Source: Krasilnikovozyma curviuscula
Taxonomy: Eukaryota; Basidiomycota; Tremellomycetes; Cystofilobasidiales; Mrakiaceae
DNA: 64,000 nucleotides
Assembly: GCA_014825775.1 (NCBI GenBank)
Contig: MVAQ01000024.1
Location: forward strand, 89,950 to 153,949
Direction: 5' to 3'
Under the pieces are notes generated by a model, which saw only the letters and a list, made by a program, of their open reading frames with translations, ran no database searches and had not been told where the DNA came from. Position 1 is the stretch's first letter; every line of letters starts with the position of its first letter. Below, in pieces: positions 1 through 11,466 of the stretch. The translations under genes and the position numbers were made by a program.

Positions 1-637
1 GACCCGCTCGTAGCTTGAGGAGCGGGGGCCTAATCCTTGAGCGGTGGAGAAGACTGGGGCTATATTGGTACTAAGGTCGACAGCTGCCAGATGGATCAAG
101 AGAATAGGGGTCGTTGGGGGCACTCTCCTGGGCTGTAGCGACACGCCTAGATTGAAGAGGGATTCCTGGATGCTTCTGGAAAGTGGTTGGTGCTTCACCA
201 AGTCTACCTTAGGGTTTACGAGAAAAAAAGCAAGTGCTCCAGTATGCGTCGGCGTCACGGCGGAAGTCTCGGAAAACGGACGAACTCTTTTGGTGGACCA
301 ATAGGCTATTCATATTCGAAGTCCACGTGTTTTTACATTTCCACAACTTGGTGGCACGCTACTTCTGACGGGGCAGAGCCGAGAGGGGCAGGTTAGACCG
401 CCATTCGAACTTGTACAACAGAGCCCTCACTCGGATGCCAGTGGAGATGGGTCCAAAATAAGTAGATAATCTGCTCTGCTTCCAAGGCGAAGAAGAAGCT
501 GGATTATTCCTATCAGGTTACTCTGAGATTATTGTGCAACGCCGAGCTTCAGTGCTTCGCCCTTGTCCTTTTGCGACCCAAATTGCGTTCGCCTCGCATT
601 CGTCCACTCACCCAAATCATCCAATCTCATCCCCAAC
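1..637. other. Left-edge intergenic or partial region
   Basis: I find no reading frame here that resembles a known protein or that shows splice sites joining open frames. The stretch just before 638 is pyrimidine- and CCCAA-rich and is probably the promoter and 5' UTR of the gene starting at 638. The first few hundred bases could be the tail of a gene lying outside the window. Confidence 0.4.
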
Positions 638-1572
638 ATGGATCTAGATCCGCCCCAGATTCCAACCTCAGGACCATCATCAGCTCCCAACACAACAGCA
701 CCTGCGGGACTAGCTAAGAAACGTCGCTTATCGTCCACCACAGAAGCTTCAGCGGATCCAGGAGAGCTCTCGCCAGCACCTCCTCCCAAGAAGAAGAAAG
801 CGGCGTCTCCAAGAAAGAAGAAGGAGCCTGAAGCTGCTTCTCCAGATCTGTTTGCCTATGGGGCAACGGCAGGTCCACCTATACCTGCGGTCGAAGAAGC
901 AGTAGCTGGAATGGTAACCACAGCATCGCCGGTGAAAAAGAAGGTACCTCCTGGTCCTGCTGCTGGGAGGAAGCAGAGAGTGAGTGGTTCCTATTGTCTA
1001 CTAATGAGCTGAGAGAACGTCTTTGAAGGCTGTTGGCGTTGAAACGCTGATTCTCGTCGGTTTCTCATTCACAGGCTCAAGTCGAGCAGCTGCCTAGCCC
1101 AAGCAACAAATGGAAAACAAAGTAAGTTCCTCAGTTCAGATTCCTACAACCTCCCGTTGCTGACGAGCCTGCCCTTGTCAGATTCTTGGAGCTGAGATCT
1201 ACTTTCGACACAGTTTCAGCTGTAAGTAGATCTTGTTCTTGCTTGCATCTTTCAAAAAGTGCCGAACTAAGATCTATAACCCGATAGATTCAAACACAGC
1301 GGCAGGCAGCTCTGAAAGAGGATAGAGCTGAACTGGCCAGGTTGCAGGCGGAGAACAAGTCAGTCCGCGATCATTAATCCCTGCCTCTATTTGACTTTTA
1401 CAACGAATACTGATTCCGTTGCTTTGTCTACTACAGCATGCTTATAGACGCGATCATGAAGCTACGTCCCGACCTGATCGACATCACCAGCATATCAGCA
1501 GCGGTTCTTCCGCCCCAAGCATCGCCTTCTCAGGACATCCATCCGATGTCTGCACCACCAGTAGAGGCATGA
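638..1572 (+). CDS. Hypothetical Lys/Pro-rich protein with C-terminal coiled coil
   Basis: I do not recognise this gene. Five exons join in frame through good GT..AG sites: 638-979, 1075-1121, 1182-1221, 1288-1358 and 1437-1572. The product is about 210 residues. Residues 1-114 are low complexity, rich in Pro, Ala and Ser with several PKKKK/SPRKKK-like basic patches that could act as nuclear localisation signals. Residues about 130-175 (FLELRSTFDTVSA, then RQAALKEDRAELARLQAENN) look like a short coiled coil or leucine-zipper-like helix. A hydrophobic segment, MLIDAIMKLRPDLIDI, follows, then a Pro-rich tail. A nuclear or chromatin/kinetochore accessory protein is possible but is inference only. 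The gene structure is better supported than any function. Confidence 0.6.
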
Positions 1573-2415
1573 GTATAATCTATTCAGACTTTGGTGGAAG
1601 AATTGAGCTTAGGAATATAGTTGTAAGTGTTGATATGAGGATAAACCATTTGTTGTACCATCTGTTCGCAATTATGTGAAGCGGTGAGGTACGCCCCTAC
1701 AACTGGAATATTTTCTCAACTGGGTAGACAATCAGATGGCTGAGTGATGATATGGAGTGAGACACAGATTCGAAGAGAGACGAGATAGTGCTGGACCGTG
1801 TATTTACCTCTTGAGGATGAAAGATCTGAAGGGCTGGGCTAGTTTAGGAGATATTACCACTTGCATCTGACAACAAATGTCCGCATATATCTTTTCATTT
1901 TTGCTGTATCCATGGTGTCAGTCAAATCTGAGTATCGGTAAAAACATCGCTCCTTTTCGCTTGCAAAGCTGTTCTTCACAGCAACGATTGATTATATCGG
2001 TACACCCCAAAGCACAGAAAAGTAGGCTTTAATAGATCGTGATATTCGTGAGTGATCCACTGCGAGTTAGATGTCTGTCAGCCGAGCTGTCAGTTTACAA
2101 TGTCGCCAATGGAGAAACTTACAGCAACTGCATTTGATACTCCACAAGTAGACTCGTCCCAAAAGAGAGAGAGGCAAAGCCATCCAGTGCTATAAAACGC
2201 AGTCTTTTCATAATTCGATTAATTAGTATAGTAGCTCTCGAAGAGACGGAAGAATCCAGTTGCGAGCGACTAACCTGGCTAGCAACGGTCTTCTACAACC
2301 CAATGCACGTCCACCTATCCTAGAACAGCCTGACCTTCACCAAAGGTATTTCCGTCATTTTTCAGATCGATACAACGTCGTGTAACCCCGCGTGCCGGTA
2401 AATCCAGCTTCCTTC
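1573..2415. other. Intergenic, convergent 3' regions
   Basis: This lies between the 3' ends of a plus-strand gene (stop 1572) and a minus-strand gene (stop 2416). I see no conserved frame, tRNA or repeat here; it probably holds the two 3' UTRs and terminators. Confidence 0.4.
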
Positions 2416-2625
2416 TTACTTCTTGCTGCCCTTCTCCTTGGCCAAATCAGCTACCAGTCCAGTCATCTGAGTAGCGATAGCAGCTCCACTACTTCCATTT
2501 CTGATTCGAAAGTCCTCAAGGAAGTCTTGAACCTTGAGGTGAGCTTCAGTCGTCGAAATGGGGCGGGAAGAAACGCTGTTGATTCTGAGGGGAGCAACAG
2601 GGGCTGCTGAGGATGGTGGAGCCAT
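2416..2625 (-). CDS. Small hypothetical protein, 69 aa
   Basis: A single uninterrupted frame runs from an ATG at 2625 to a stop at 2416. The N-terminal third is Pro/Ala/Ser-rich. The rest (STTEAHLKVQDFLEDF ... TQMTGLVADLAKEKGSKK) looks like one or two amphipathic helices ending in a basic tail, which is the look of a small conserved subunit rather than noise. I cannot name the family. An upstream coding exon cannot be excluded, because the region up to 2880 also has open stretches. The next minus-strand gene ends 283 bp upstream. I give moderate confidence that it is a gene and none to a function. Confidence 0.45.
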   Translation of the reverse strand: MAPPSSAAPVAPLRINSVSSRPISTTEAHLKVQDFLEDFRIRNGSSGAAIATQMTGLVADLAKEKGSKK

Positions 2626-2907
2626 TGAGAGCTAGTGAGGTCAGGTTCAGGTATGACTGAAGTACTCTGATATACGAAACTGTTGCTTGGTGAGAAGGAC
2701 GATTTTGGATAGCAACTAAAATCATCTCGGTTGTCGCTCTCAAAGGAAAACTTGCTTGGGCGCCACAATATAAGAGATCGTAGGTGAATCATGAGAGTCA
2801 ATGAATGACTAACTACAAAGACAGATGTTTTAACTAACTCATCCCTGGCAAAACCGTTACAAGATACCGCCATCGTACCATCATCGCTCCGTCACTAATC
2901 ACGCTCA

Positions 2908-5146
2908 TTAAACGGCCTGAGTACTGACATTGGAATCCTCCTTTCCACCATTCATGAGAGCAGCACCACCAAGTTTGATACCCTTTTCGCCATCGATATC
3001 AGAGAACTCAGCTAAGTCACCCAGTGACGGTCCCTTGAACCATTTCCGCGCCCAGAGCACCCAAGAGAGCCCTATCCATACTACGATAATGCCGACGGCA
3101 ACGACGGTGTAGTTGAGGGTCTGGGAAGTGACTGGGTTAGCTGTAGGAAGACCTATGGAAGAGACGGAAGGTAAGTGGGAGTCAGAATGGGCGTCGAAGC
3201 AGCGATCATAGAATGAACACCTGTTACTTACAGAAGATGATTGTGATAAACGCGACCCAGCAACATGCTATTCCTGCACATGGCAAGCTGAAGACGCCGA
3301 GATCGAATGGTCCCTTCTTCCAAGACTTCCTGTAGATGATCGCGCACAAGATTGGAATTGTGTACGAGATGTAGAGCCCTGGTTTAAAAAGAGAATTGAC
3401 ACCTGATTCAGTACACAATCTCAAGCTTTGCTGCTTGGTCTATACATACCGATGGTCGCAATTGAAGTTGCGGCAGTGAATGCCACTGCTGATCCTAGCG
3501 AAGGAAGTGCGAGGATGAATGACAGGAAGACCGCCAACCAGACAGTGTACACCGGTGACTGGAACCTTTTGTCTACTTTGGAGAAGATTTTTGGAAGCTG
3601 CGTATTGCGACGAGAAGAAGAAGTAGAGAGAATTAGTTAGACCCCTTTCCAGGAGTAAGAACGAATGGAAAGTTGCTTACAGCACCATCACGAGCAAACG
3701 CGAAGTACATTCTAGAGTTGGAACAGAGAGAGAACAGGCCACAGTGGTAGACACACACGCAGATCAGTGTCATGAGCACGATAGCGCCGTTTTCACCAAA
3801 GATATCGACGAGGATTTGTAGGACTGGTTGACCGTAAGCTGAGTTGATGGTGTTCAGGAAGTCGCCTTGGATGGAAAAGAGAAGTGCTAGGATCAAGAAG
3901 AAGCCGAAGACCGCTGATACACCGACGGACATGATGACTCCCAGCGGAGCGTTGACCTCGGCGTTGTGTGTTTCCTCCGACAAGTGTGCTGAAGCGTCGA
4001 AGCCCGTAATAGTGTACTGAGCCATAAGAACACCAACACAGGCAACGTATGCTGGAGATGCTCGAACAGACCAGCCAGGGTCACCAGTGCCATCGTAGAA
4101 GGTGCTGAAGACGAACTTGGCTGACTGATGGGTGGGCGCTTTGGCGAGGACAGCAACTGCATCACAAAAAAAGAATAAGCCGACTATCTTCTCAAAAGTG
4201 GAAGTCTCACGCACCAGCGAAGGCGAAGATTCCCAGACTGTGGAGGATGATGGAGGAGTTGTTCAGGTATTTGAGCACTCGGACACCGAACGTGTTGATG
4301 AGACCGTGGGAGACGAGAAGGGCAGCGTGGATCCCAATCGTCTTGCCAGCAGTCGGCTCATAGCTCGTCTTGACGGTCGCAGTGGTTGAAATGAGGCCGG
4401 CGAGACCGAAGGTGATGCCGGTTGTGACGGCGACTTGACCCAGGAGGTTGAACCAGCCGGTCGTCCAGCTGGCAAATCCGGAGTGCTCTTTCTTGACCAA
4501 CATTGCGGACCAGAAGTACGGCCCGCCGGCGCTCGGGATCGAACTGCAGAAGGGGACGGCCATAGCAAAAACGTGTGTGGACGGAGTGGGAGGTCAGCAC
4601 GGATAAGATTCACAGATACCCGGGTTGAGCTGTACCTGACAATCTCAGCCATCGACAGAGCAACAAACATGGTGAAGAAGCACACAATAATCCATCCAAC
4701 AGACACTGTGTTCGTAGGAAATCACAGGAACGTTAAACAAAACATATTAGGCTCCGTTCCCAGCAGTGTGGAGCCAAAGAGACAGCAGTACGTACTGACG
4801 CCTGGACCGCCAGTAACAAGGCCTGTTTGGAACAGAGTAGTGATACCTGCGTTGCCGAGTGGACGAGGGTCAGTTCAACATGTTATCCCCACCCAAGGGG
4901 TCAATGCCTCGATACGCCAGGCGTTGTATCCATACTTACCGGTAATGACAGAGATGATGGAGAAAGAGACACCGAAATTTTGTGCAACACCCCAATCTCT
5001 ACGAAGCTGGATGAAAATATGACAATCTCACGTCAGTAAAAGAGAAGCAGAAGCAAGAAAACCTGGAGAAGGCGGATACTAACCTCCTGCTTGATTCCCA
5101 TGTCCTGGAGCCGGTGCTCATCTCGCAATGCTTTATCGTCTGACAT
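2908..5146 (-). CDS. APC-family amino acid/GABA/choline-type permease
   Basis: Plasma-membrane or vacuolar secondary transporter of the APC superfamily (UGA4/HNM1-like branch), moving amino acids, GABA or a related amine. The start MSDDKALRDEHRLQDMGIKQE (ATG at 5146) leads through several short introns into LRRDWGVAQNFGVSFSIISVITG and GITTLFQTGLVTGGPG, the glycine-rich first helix of the family. Then come GWIIVCFFTMFVALSMAEIV and SSIPSAGGPYFWSAMLVKKE, the strongest family signature. About ten more hydrophobic segments follow, including QYTITGFDASAHLSEE, a canonical APC motif. The C-terminus (VVWIGLSWVLWARKWFKGP ... STQAV, stop 2908) is cytosolic and acidic. Length is about 540 residues, as usual for the family. 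The substrate cannot be read from sequence. Confidence 0.9.
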
Positions 5147-6445
5147 CTTCCTGTATTGAGAGGGAAGAGGGTTTTACCTTGCAGATGGGTGCTGAAGGAC
5201 AGAAAGGGAAAGTAAAAGATAAGGCGCTAAGGGGATCGTCTTTGGAAACCCGCGCCACCAACGAGAGGCGCTGCTTAAAGTTGGGCTAGGTTGGGCGATT
5301 TAGACGGCGGCGAGGGAATCAAAACAAACAATTGAAGCAGGGCAATTGGAGCGCCCGCTTAGTATTAGTATCAAAAGGAATTCTATTTTGAATAAAGGTA
5401 TGCGTAGAGTACATGAGATTCGAGAGATGGTATATCAACATGTATCTGGATTTAAAGGTACTTGATATCTAAGGCTGACTTCAAAAAGCCATTGGTCCTA
5501 GCGCAGTGGCATTGATTGGCCTCTGAAGGTACATACTCGTGTTGCCGACAAAGTACCCATTTTTTTGCATTTTTATCTCTCCGGCCCCCCTTTATTTCTT
5601 TTCCCAGCTCGCTAGTCAGCAAAGTCCTTCGGTGAGAAATAGACGAGGCAGGAGTAGGTATACATAGGTGGACAACGTCAAAGGATGATTTTCTAAGGAA
5701 ACGTAGCATGCTTTATAATGCATACTGTGATTACGCAGCACCTACCTCTTTATCTCAATTCTCGTTATCCCTCGCGTAAAACAGCGTCAGAGATCCGTAT
5801 CTTACATCGTCAGCAAGATCGGCGGCTAGAACAACTTTGAACATAACCTATTGATACAAATGAGCAGTGTCTTTTTTGTTTTCTGGAATAAAAAAATTAA
5901 ATTAGTCCAGCCCTTCCTACCTCAGTGTTCCAACCTTCAACTATTTGAACCAAGCGCCGTTCTCACTCTGGTCATAGCTCCACATTGGACTAGATCTATA
6001 CCATTCATCGGGAGAGAGCAAGACCCACATCTTGTACCAATATTAAAAGAGAGAAAGAGAGAAAGGGAGGAGGAAGGGCGCTTAATCAGAGAAAGGCCAG
6101 GATGTTAAGGGTCTTCTTGTATGTGAATGGTGAATAACTTTTCAGATACTAAGCGTTTCTGTGACAGAGAGGGATGATCTGGTGTGCATCTTCGAGCTCT
6201 TCATTGGGCTGTCTTGGACTAAATGGTCTTCGGTGGGTAGTCAAAAGAAACACGAAAAGCACACTCCTTTTCGTTTCACCATTTCGCTGGAATTGCGCAC
6301 GGGTCGTGTGAAACCCCTCCAAATCCTATCGAATACTTGCCTCTAGTTTCTTTGCTTCTTCGAGACGCCGGTTCCCTATCATACAATCCCTAAAATTGCT
6401 ACAGTTTGTTGTTTGTTCGTGTTCGTGTTTTGCGGTCGCTGCCTT
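5147..6445. other. Intergenic: permease promoter and aminopeptidase 3' end
   Basis: About 1.3 kb between the start of the permease (5146) and the stop of the aminopeptidase (6446), both on the minus strand. It includes a purine-rich run (GAGAAAGAGAGAAAGGGAGG, around 6050-6072). No convincing coding frame, RNA gene or repeat was seen. It likely holds the permease promoter. Confidence 0.45.
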
Positions 6446-8873
6446 CTACACGAGTCCCAAATCCTTTGCGATCATGCCTGAAGCAATAGGGTGGTAGAAC
6501 CCTTTGTGTGATTTGAAAGTGCTTCGAGCCAATTCTGGTGCGACTTTGAAGAGCGCTCGGTAGGTTGGACTTGAGTAAAGAGCGGGCGCCATAGGTTAGT
6601 CTCTCCGTCTCTTCGCCCCAAAATTAAGGAGCGGTAAGATGCTGCACTCACCGACAGAATTTCATTCGACCTTGAGTAGAGACCCAATCAGCGGCTCCCT
6701 CTGCGAACTCATCACTTCCACTGCCAAGGGTGATGTAATAGAAACGAGATCTGATTTCGGCGTTTCCATTGCTGCTCAGCGAATAGATTTCTCCCAATCT
6801 GGACGACGCTTCTTTACTGAGTCCAGCACCGTCAAGTTTCTCGAGGAAGACGATGAGTTGAGGGGTTTTGAACGTAGCGATATCGGCTGGTGAGAAGGAG
6901 ACGAGCTCCGCTGGGTTGGAGGAAGCGTGGACCCATTTGGCCGCAAGAGCGTAAGCCTACCAAAAATAACGTTTAGTCTATCAATAATGATACCTATCAT
7001 CTGATTCAAGAAGAGACTGTGACTCACTCCGTCAGCAAGCGAGGTGTCATACTTCATCTCGAGGGGTAATCCACCTTCGCCATCCAACCATCCCGACCAA
7101 TCAACTTTATCCAAGATATCCTTCTTGTCATTAAAGAAGCTGTACAGGTGCTCCTTAAAGTCAGTCGTCGAAATGGATTTACCGCTGAAGGTAGCAATGT
7201 AGGACTTGATATACGGCAAGAAGACATCGAGGCCTCCGAGTTGCGTTTCGAGGTAGAGGAGGAGATTTGCACCTTTTTCGTATGGGATGGATGAGAACGC
7301 GTCATCAGGGTCTGAAACAGCATCAAATCAGTATCAAGCACAGCCAAATTATAACTTTTTCCGAGACATACCGTCACCTTCAGAATAAGGAATAACCATC
7401 CTGGTGTACTTCAAGTAATTTCCGCCTTGAGATTCGAATTCGGCTACCGAAGTGTCAAGAGCCTTCGATCCAATCACGTAAGAGAGCCCACGCTCAGCAG
7501 AACCATAAATTGAGTTTTGAATGAGACGTTCTAGGTACGTGGTGAATCCCTCGTTAAGCCAAAAGTGGCCCTACACCAAAGGGAAAAAAAGGAAAAAGTA
7601 AATTATCAGGATTAGTAAATTGTTTGCGTCCGCGAGAGATCAAGGGACACTCACCCAGGTCGCACATCCTATGCCATTTCCGAACCACGAATGGGATATT
7701 TCGTGTGCAACAACATCAACGGAAGATCGATCTCCAGCGATCAATGTTGGGGTTGCGAAGGTAAGGCAGGCGTTTTCCTTTCAATATTATTCAAAACCAT
7801 CGTTACTGCATGATCAGAGAACGGTGGAAAATAATGGGTGACTTACCATTCCGCCATATGGGAAACTAGGAGGCAACAGCAAGACATCGTAGACACCAAA
7901 CTGATAAGGCGAAGCGAGTTCCTCAGCGACCTTGACGAAATTGGCGGTATCTTCCTTGAATTCCCAAAAGACAGCGTCCATAGCTTCAGGTTCGGTCCAG
8001 ACTCCAGTAGTCCAGTTCTTGCCTGGTAAGCTGTCGAATTGCTTGTAAACCAAGGAGCCGCTGGCGATGGCGATCAAGTAACTTGGGATTGCGACCGGCT
8101 GATTGTAGACATAGACAGCTTCTTCCCCCATTGGAGTCTTTGAGTCTGTTGGTGGGGACACTCTGAGGGCGCTCATCAGAACTGGAAGAGTAGACTTGAC
8201 GGCGGACGAGTAAGTCGACTTGACGGATGGCGTGTCCTGGCATGGAATAAGACTTCGTCCAGCAATGGCTTGACTTTGAGAGTAGAAGTATGGGAACTTT
8301 CCGCCTTTGGTTTGTTCTGGTTCTAGCCAGCCCAACGCGGTACATCCGGATGTCGTTGAGTAGGCGATCTTGACCTTGACTGACTGGCCGGCTTTGAGCT
8401 TGTAGGGCAGGTCGATAGACAAGGCCGAGCCTTTTACTGGATCTCTTTTACCAACAGAGAACTACGAAGTGGTACTAGTCAGCCAATGCGACCAGAAACA
8501 GATTCATTTACGGGGAGGAGCCTACCTCCAAAGTAGCTCCCTCGAGGGAGACTTCAGTGATAGCAAGATAACTTGAATCCAACACAACAGTCTTGACATC
8601 CTCCTTCAGAGCAATCAATGTATGCTCGACGCTTCCGCTGATGAGCTTGTCCTCCCAGTTGACCCTGTTAGCAGGAGGAAACAGGGACGATTCGTTAGCA
8701 GCGGGTCGTAGCGCCAAACCACAGCATTATGCAACCTTCTTATATCTGCTCTGGGAATCAATGGCCAAAAGTACTCACGTCCAGTTGAGAGCAAGGTGCT
8801 TGGAGACGATGTCTTCGTAGTTGGCATTGGTCGAGAGATCCCGCTTGGACGAGTGGATTTCTGCGGTCGACAT
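6446..8873 (-). CDS. LTA4H: Leukotriene A4 hydrolase-type M1 aminopeptidase
   Basis: Zinc metallopeptidase of family M1, the fungal counterpart of LTA4H (yeast LAP2): a cytosolic/nuclear aminopeptidase that may also have epoxide hydrolase activity. It starts [23 protein letters not shown]. Family blocks follow in order: [20 protein letters not shown], then [23 protein letters not shown] and PPSFPYGGM, the substrate-binding GGM-type loop. Next come [13 protein letters not shown] and [13 protein letters not shown], together the HEXXH...E zinc site. The C-terminal helical domain ends [19 protein letters not shown], matching the end of human LTA4H. At least six short introns interrupt it. An in-frame upstream ATG at 9032 would add 53 residues with a poly-Ser run; I chose 8873 because family homology begins there. 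Confidence 0.93.
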
Positions 8874-9466
8874 TGCTGGAGCTAGTTCGCTGCTGCTGCT
8901 GCTGCTGAAATAACCTGTGATGTACGTGAATGGGAGTAAGAGGAGAGATGTAGGTGGAATGAGCATCCCAGAACTGCGAAAAAAAAATTGAGCAGGTGGT
9001 GGACTCAGGTGGACATGCGAGTCGAAACGCATGGTTCACTCGATCCGGCCGGGGTGTGTTTTTTTTGGGGTCATTGCCGTCCCCCAGCTCAAAATCTGGA
9101 CATTTCTTCGAGAAAAATCTAGGGAAAGATGTTGACTAGATTTCTAGGTCAAATCAACACAATTCTTGTCTTTGCTTCGCTGATTGACCTTTCATCGCAA
9201 TTTATGTCCAAAGTTGACCACCAAAAGTAATACAGAATGCAACTGTTGAAACCTGATAAAAATACAAAGTAAAACGACCACATAGAGTAGTAGATGCAGG
9301 TTGTGTTGAGCAGAGGAAGCGCAATTATGAAGATGTGGAAAGTGTAGTTGAGTACAATGAGTTGGTTGTTGTAGTTGAGTACAACAATAAGGTGAATATA
9401 CGGCCAGAAACGAGGAGAGAGAAGGAACCAAGAATGCGATGGAGGCTACTAAGTGTTTTTAGAGCA
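8874..9466. other. Intergenic: aminopeptidase promoter, GCH1 3' end
   Basis: This holds the 5' region of the aminopeptidase (including a CTG trinucleotide run at about 8891-8908) and the 3' flank of GTP cyclohydrolase I. A 14-bp direct repeat (GTAGTTGAGTACAA) occurs at about 9343 and 9371. Nothing else stands out. Confidence 0.4.
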
Positions 9467-11154
9467 TTAGAAGCCTCCTCTGCTTCCACTGCCGGACCTG
9501 ATCAGAGTCAGAAATTCCTCACGGGTCTTGGCTTGATCACGGAAACAACCCAACATGACAGAAGTCACGGTTGATGATCCTGGTTTCTGGACACCGCGCA
9601 TCGTCATACACATGTGTCTAAGAAAATTGTGACGGCGAAGGGTATTGTGTCAGCAAGGCTGCCACCAAAGAGACAAAGAAGGGAATCTCATCGACAGGGG
9701 AAAAAGTTCAAAACAAGGTACTCACGAAGCTTCCATGACGACAGCAACACCTCTTGGTCTGATAGCCTCCATCAAAGCAACGGCAATCTGCTTTGTCAAT
9801 CGCTCCTGTACCTGAAGTCTCCTTCCGAACACTTCCGCAATACGAGCAAGTTTGGATAGTCCCAAGACCAGTTTGTTTGGGATGTAGCCTATGTGGATTA
9901 CTCCGGTGAACGGGACGAGGTGGTGTTCACAGAGAGAGGAAATTTGGATACTGAAGTAAAACGAGGGAAACGAATCAGCATACCACAAAGACAATTTCAA
10001 ACTTAGAAGATCATCGAGACATCTCCACTCACTCTCTAACGATGACCATCTCTTCATGATCCTCAGCAAAGACAGCATCGTTGATCACGTCTAACAGCCG
10101 CATCAACAACACAAACGTCAGTGACAGCGCCCAAATCAACATCGAAATTTAGTAAACACGCACCACTCAGTCTTTCTTCGTAACCCTTTGTCATCCAAAG
10201 CAATGCCTTGGCATATCTCTCTGGCGTCCTCTGGAGTCCCTCTCTGTCTGGATCTTCCCCAATGCACTCCAAAAGCGTTCTCACGGCACCCGATAGTCGT
10301 TCAAGATTCAAAGTGGTTGATTCTGGAGTTGACAACAGCCTGAGGTGTGTAGATTTAGCTGTTCAGTAATACGATAGGTAAATTGAATCAGTTTCTGCAG
10401 GTTCCAGAAGAATACGTCGCTAAACCAACCTGGCCATCCTAAACCATTCTGATCGGGAATAACAGGACCACCTCCAGTACCAGCAGCAGACGCAGCGGCA
10501 GCTGAAGCCCATACTTTTTCTTCACCAGTCGTTCGTTCCCGGTCGTCGACGTCCTTGCTTGAAGAGGAGGGGATGGGGATGGGTGTAGAGGTACCAGAAG
10601 CTGTACGGAAACCGTACCCCTCGTGTTTTGAAGGACCTGTTTATTACCATGAGACGAAGGATAGAGGGCCAAAGTGAGTATAACATAGCGAAGCCGAGAA
10701 GCTAATGGGGAAGGAGCTGACCAGTAGATCTCGAACGAGAGAAGTCCAGATCTGGCGACAAATCTTGGTGTAAAGTCTGCCCAATAGAGTAGGGTATCGT
10801 CGAGGCTGGCTTGGCTTTGGAATCTGTGGAGGTTTATGTCACCACGTTTTCAGAAACGAAGCACGACCAAAAATTCCCAATGTCTCGTCAGCACACCAAT
10901 TTTCCTCCAAGAGCAAAACCACCACCTTTGGGACGGGGACGGCTACAATCAAATAATAGGCAGATATACTGACCTACGCTGACTCTTCCTCTCTCCCAAG
11001 TACCGGTACTCTCCCCGCTCAATCGCTCGAGTGTGTCAACTCTTCCCTGGGCGTCCTTTTCGATTTTTTCAACAGTGCTACCTGATGGGGGAGTCTTCTT
11101 CATGGACATCTCTAGTGCTGAGAGGCGAGAGGCTAGAGTCTCAGGACTCGACAT
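9467..11154 (-). CDS. FOL2: GTP cyclohydrolase I
   Basis: Catalyses GTP to 7,8-dihydroneopterin triphosphate, the first step of folate/pterin synthesis. The catalytic core starts at [44 protein letters not shown], followed by [20 protein letters not shown]. Next is [19 protein letters not shown], carrying the zinc-binding Cys and the catalytic His residues. Then come [20 protein letters not shown] and [15 protein letters not shown], the second zinc Cys region near [15 protein letters not shown], and [12 protein letters not shown] at the C-terminus (stop 9467). The N-terminal ~140 residues (start [20 protein letters not shown] at 11154, a short helix, then Ser/Pro/Gly-rich sequence) are longer than in bacterial enzymes and are presumably regulatory or disordered. 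Exons are short. A chain of about 340 residues is long for the family. Confidence 0.94.
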
Positions 11155-11466
11155 TTTTATTTGTGCTCAGAAGATTTGGGCGTAGTTGTGGTTGCGAACG
11201 CACCCGACGTCGCGCGATCGATTCGGAATTAATTCAAATAGCGGCCCCATTCTCAGGTCTTCATGTAGGTTCTGTAGAGCAGAAGCGTCAATCTGACCAT
11301 AGAAGGTACGGTGGGAAGATTTGCAGTTATGCGCAATAAGGACATATAGGGCGTCATCGCGATAAAATCTAGAATTACATTCACTGACAGCTATGGATAC
11401 ATTTTGACCTCTATCTTCATCTCTAGCTCGCCAAAACCACCGCTTTTCTAGCAGTACAACAACGAT
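11155..11466. other. Intergenic: GCH1 promoter, MFS 3' end
   Basis: About 310 bp between the GTP cyclohydrolase start and the stop of the downstream MFS gene on the same strand. No feature recognised beyond the expected promoter and 3' UTR. Confidence 0.35.

Noticed and set aside
1..400. Possible rRNA or tRNA fragment at the left edge (GC-rich start)
   Set aside because: No match to rRNA core sequences and no box A/box B pair could be found.
9343..9385. Short direct repeat GTAGTTGAGTACAA (two copies)
   Set aside because: Only two copies of 14 bp in a simple-sequence-rich 3' flank; likely local slippage.
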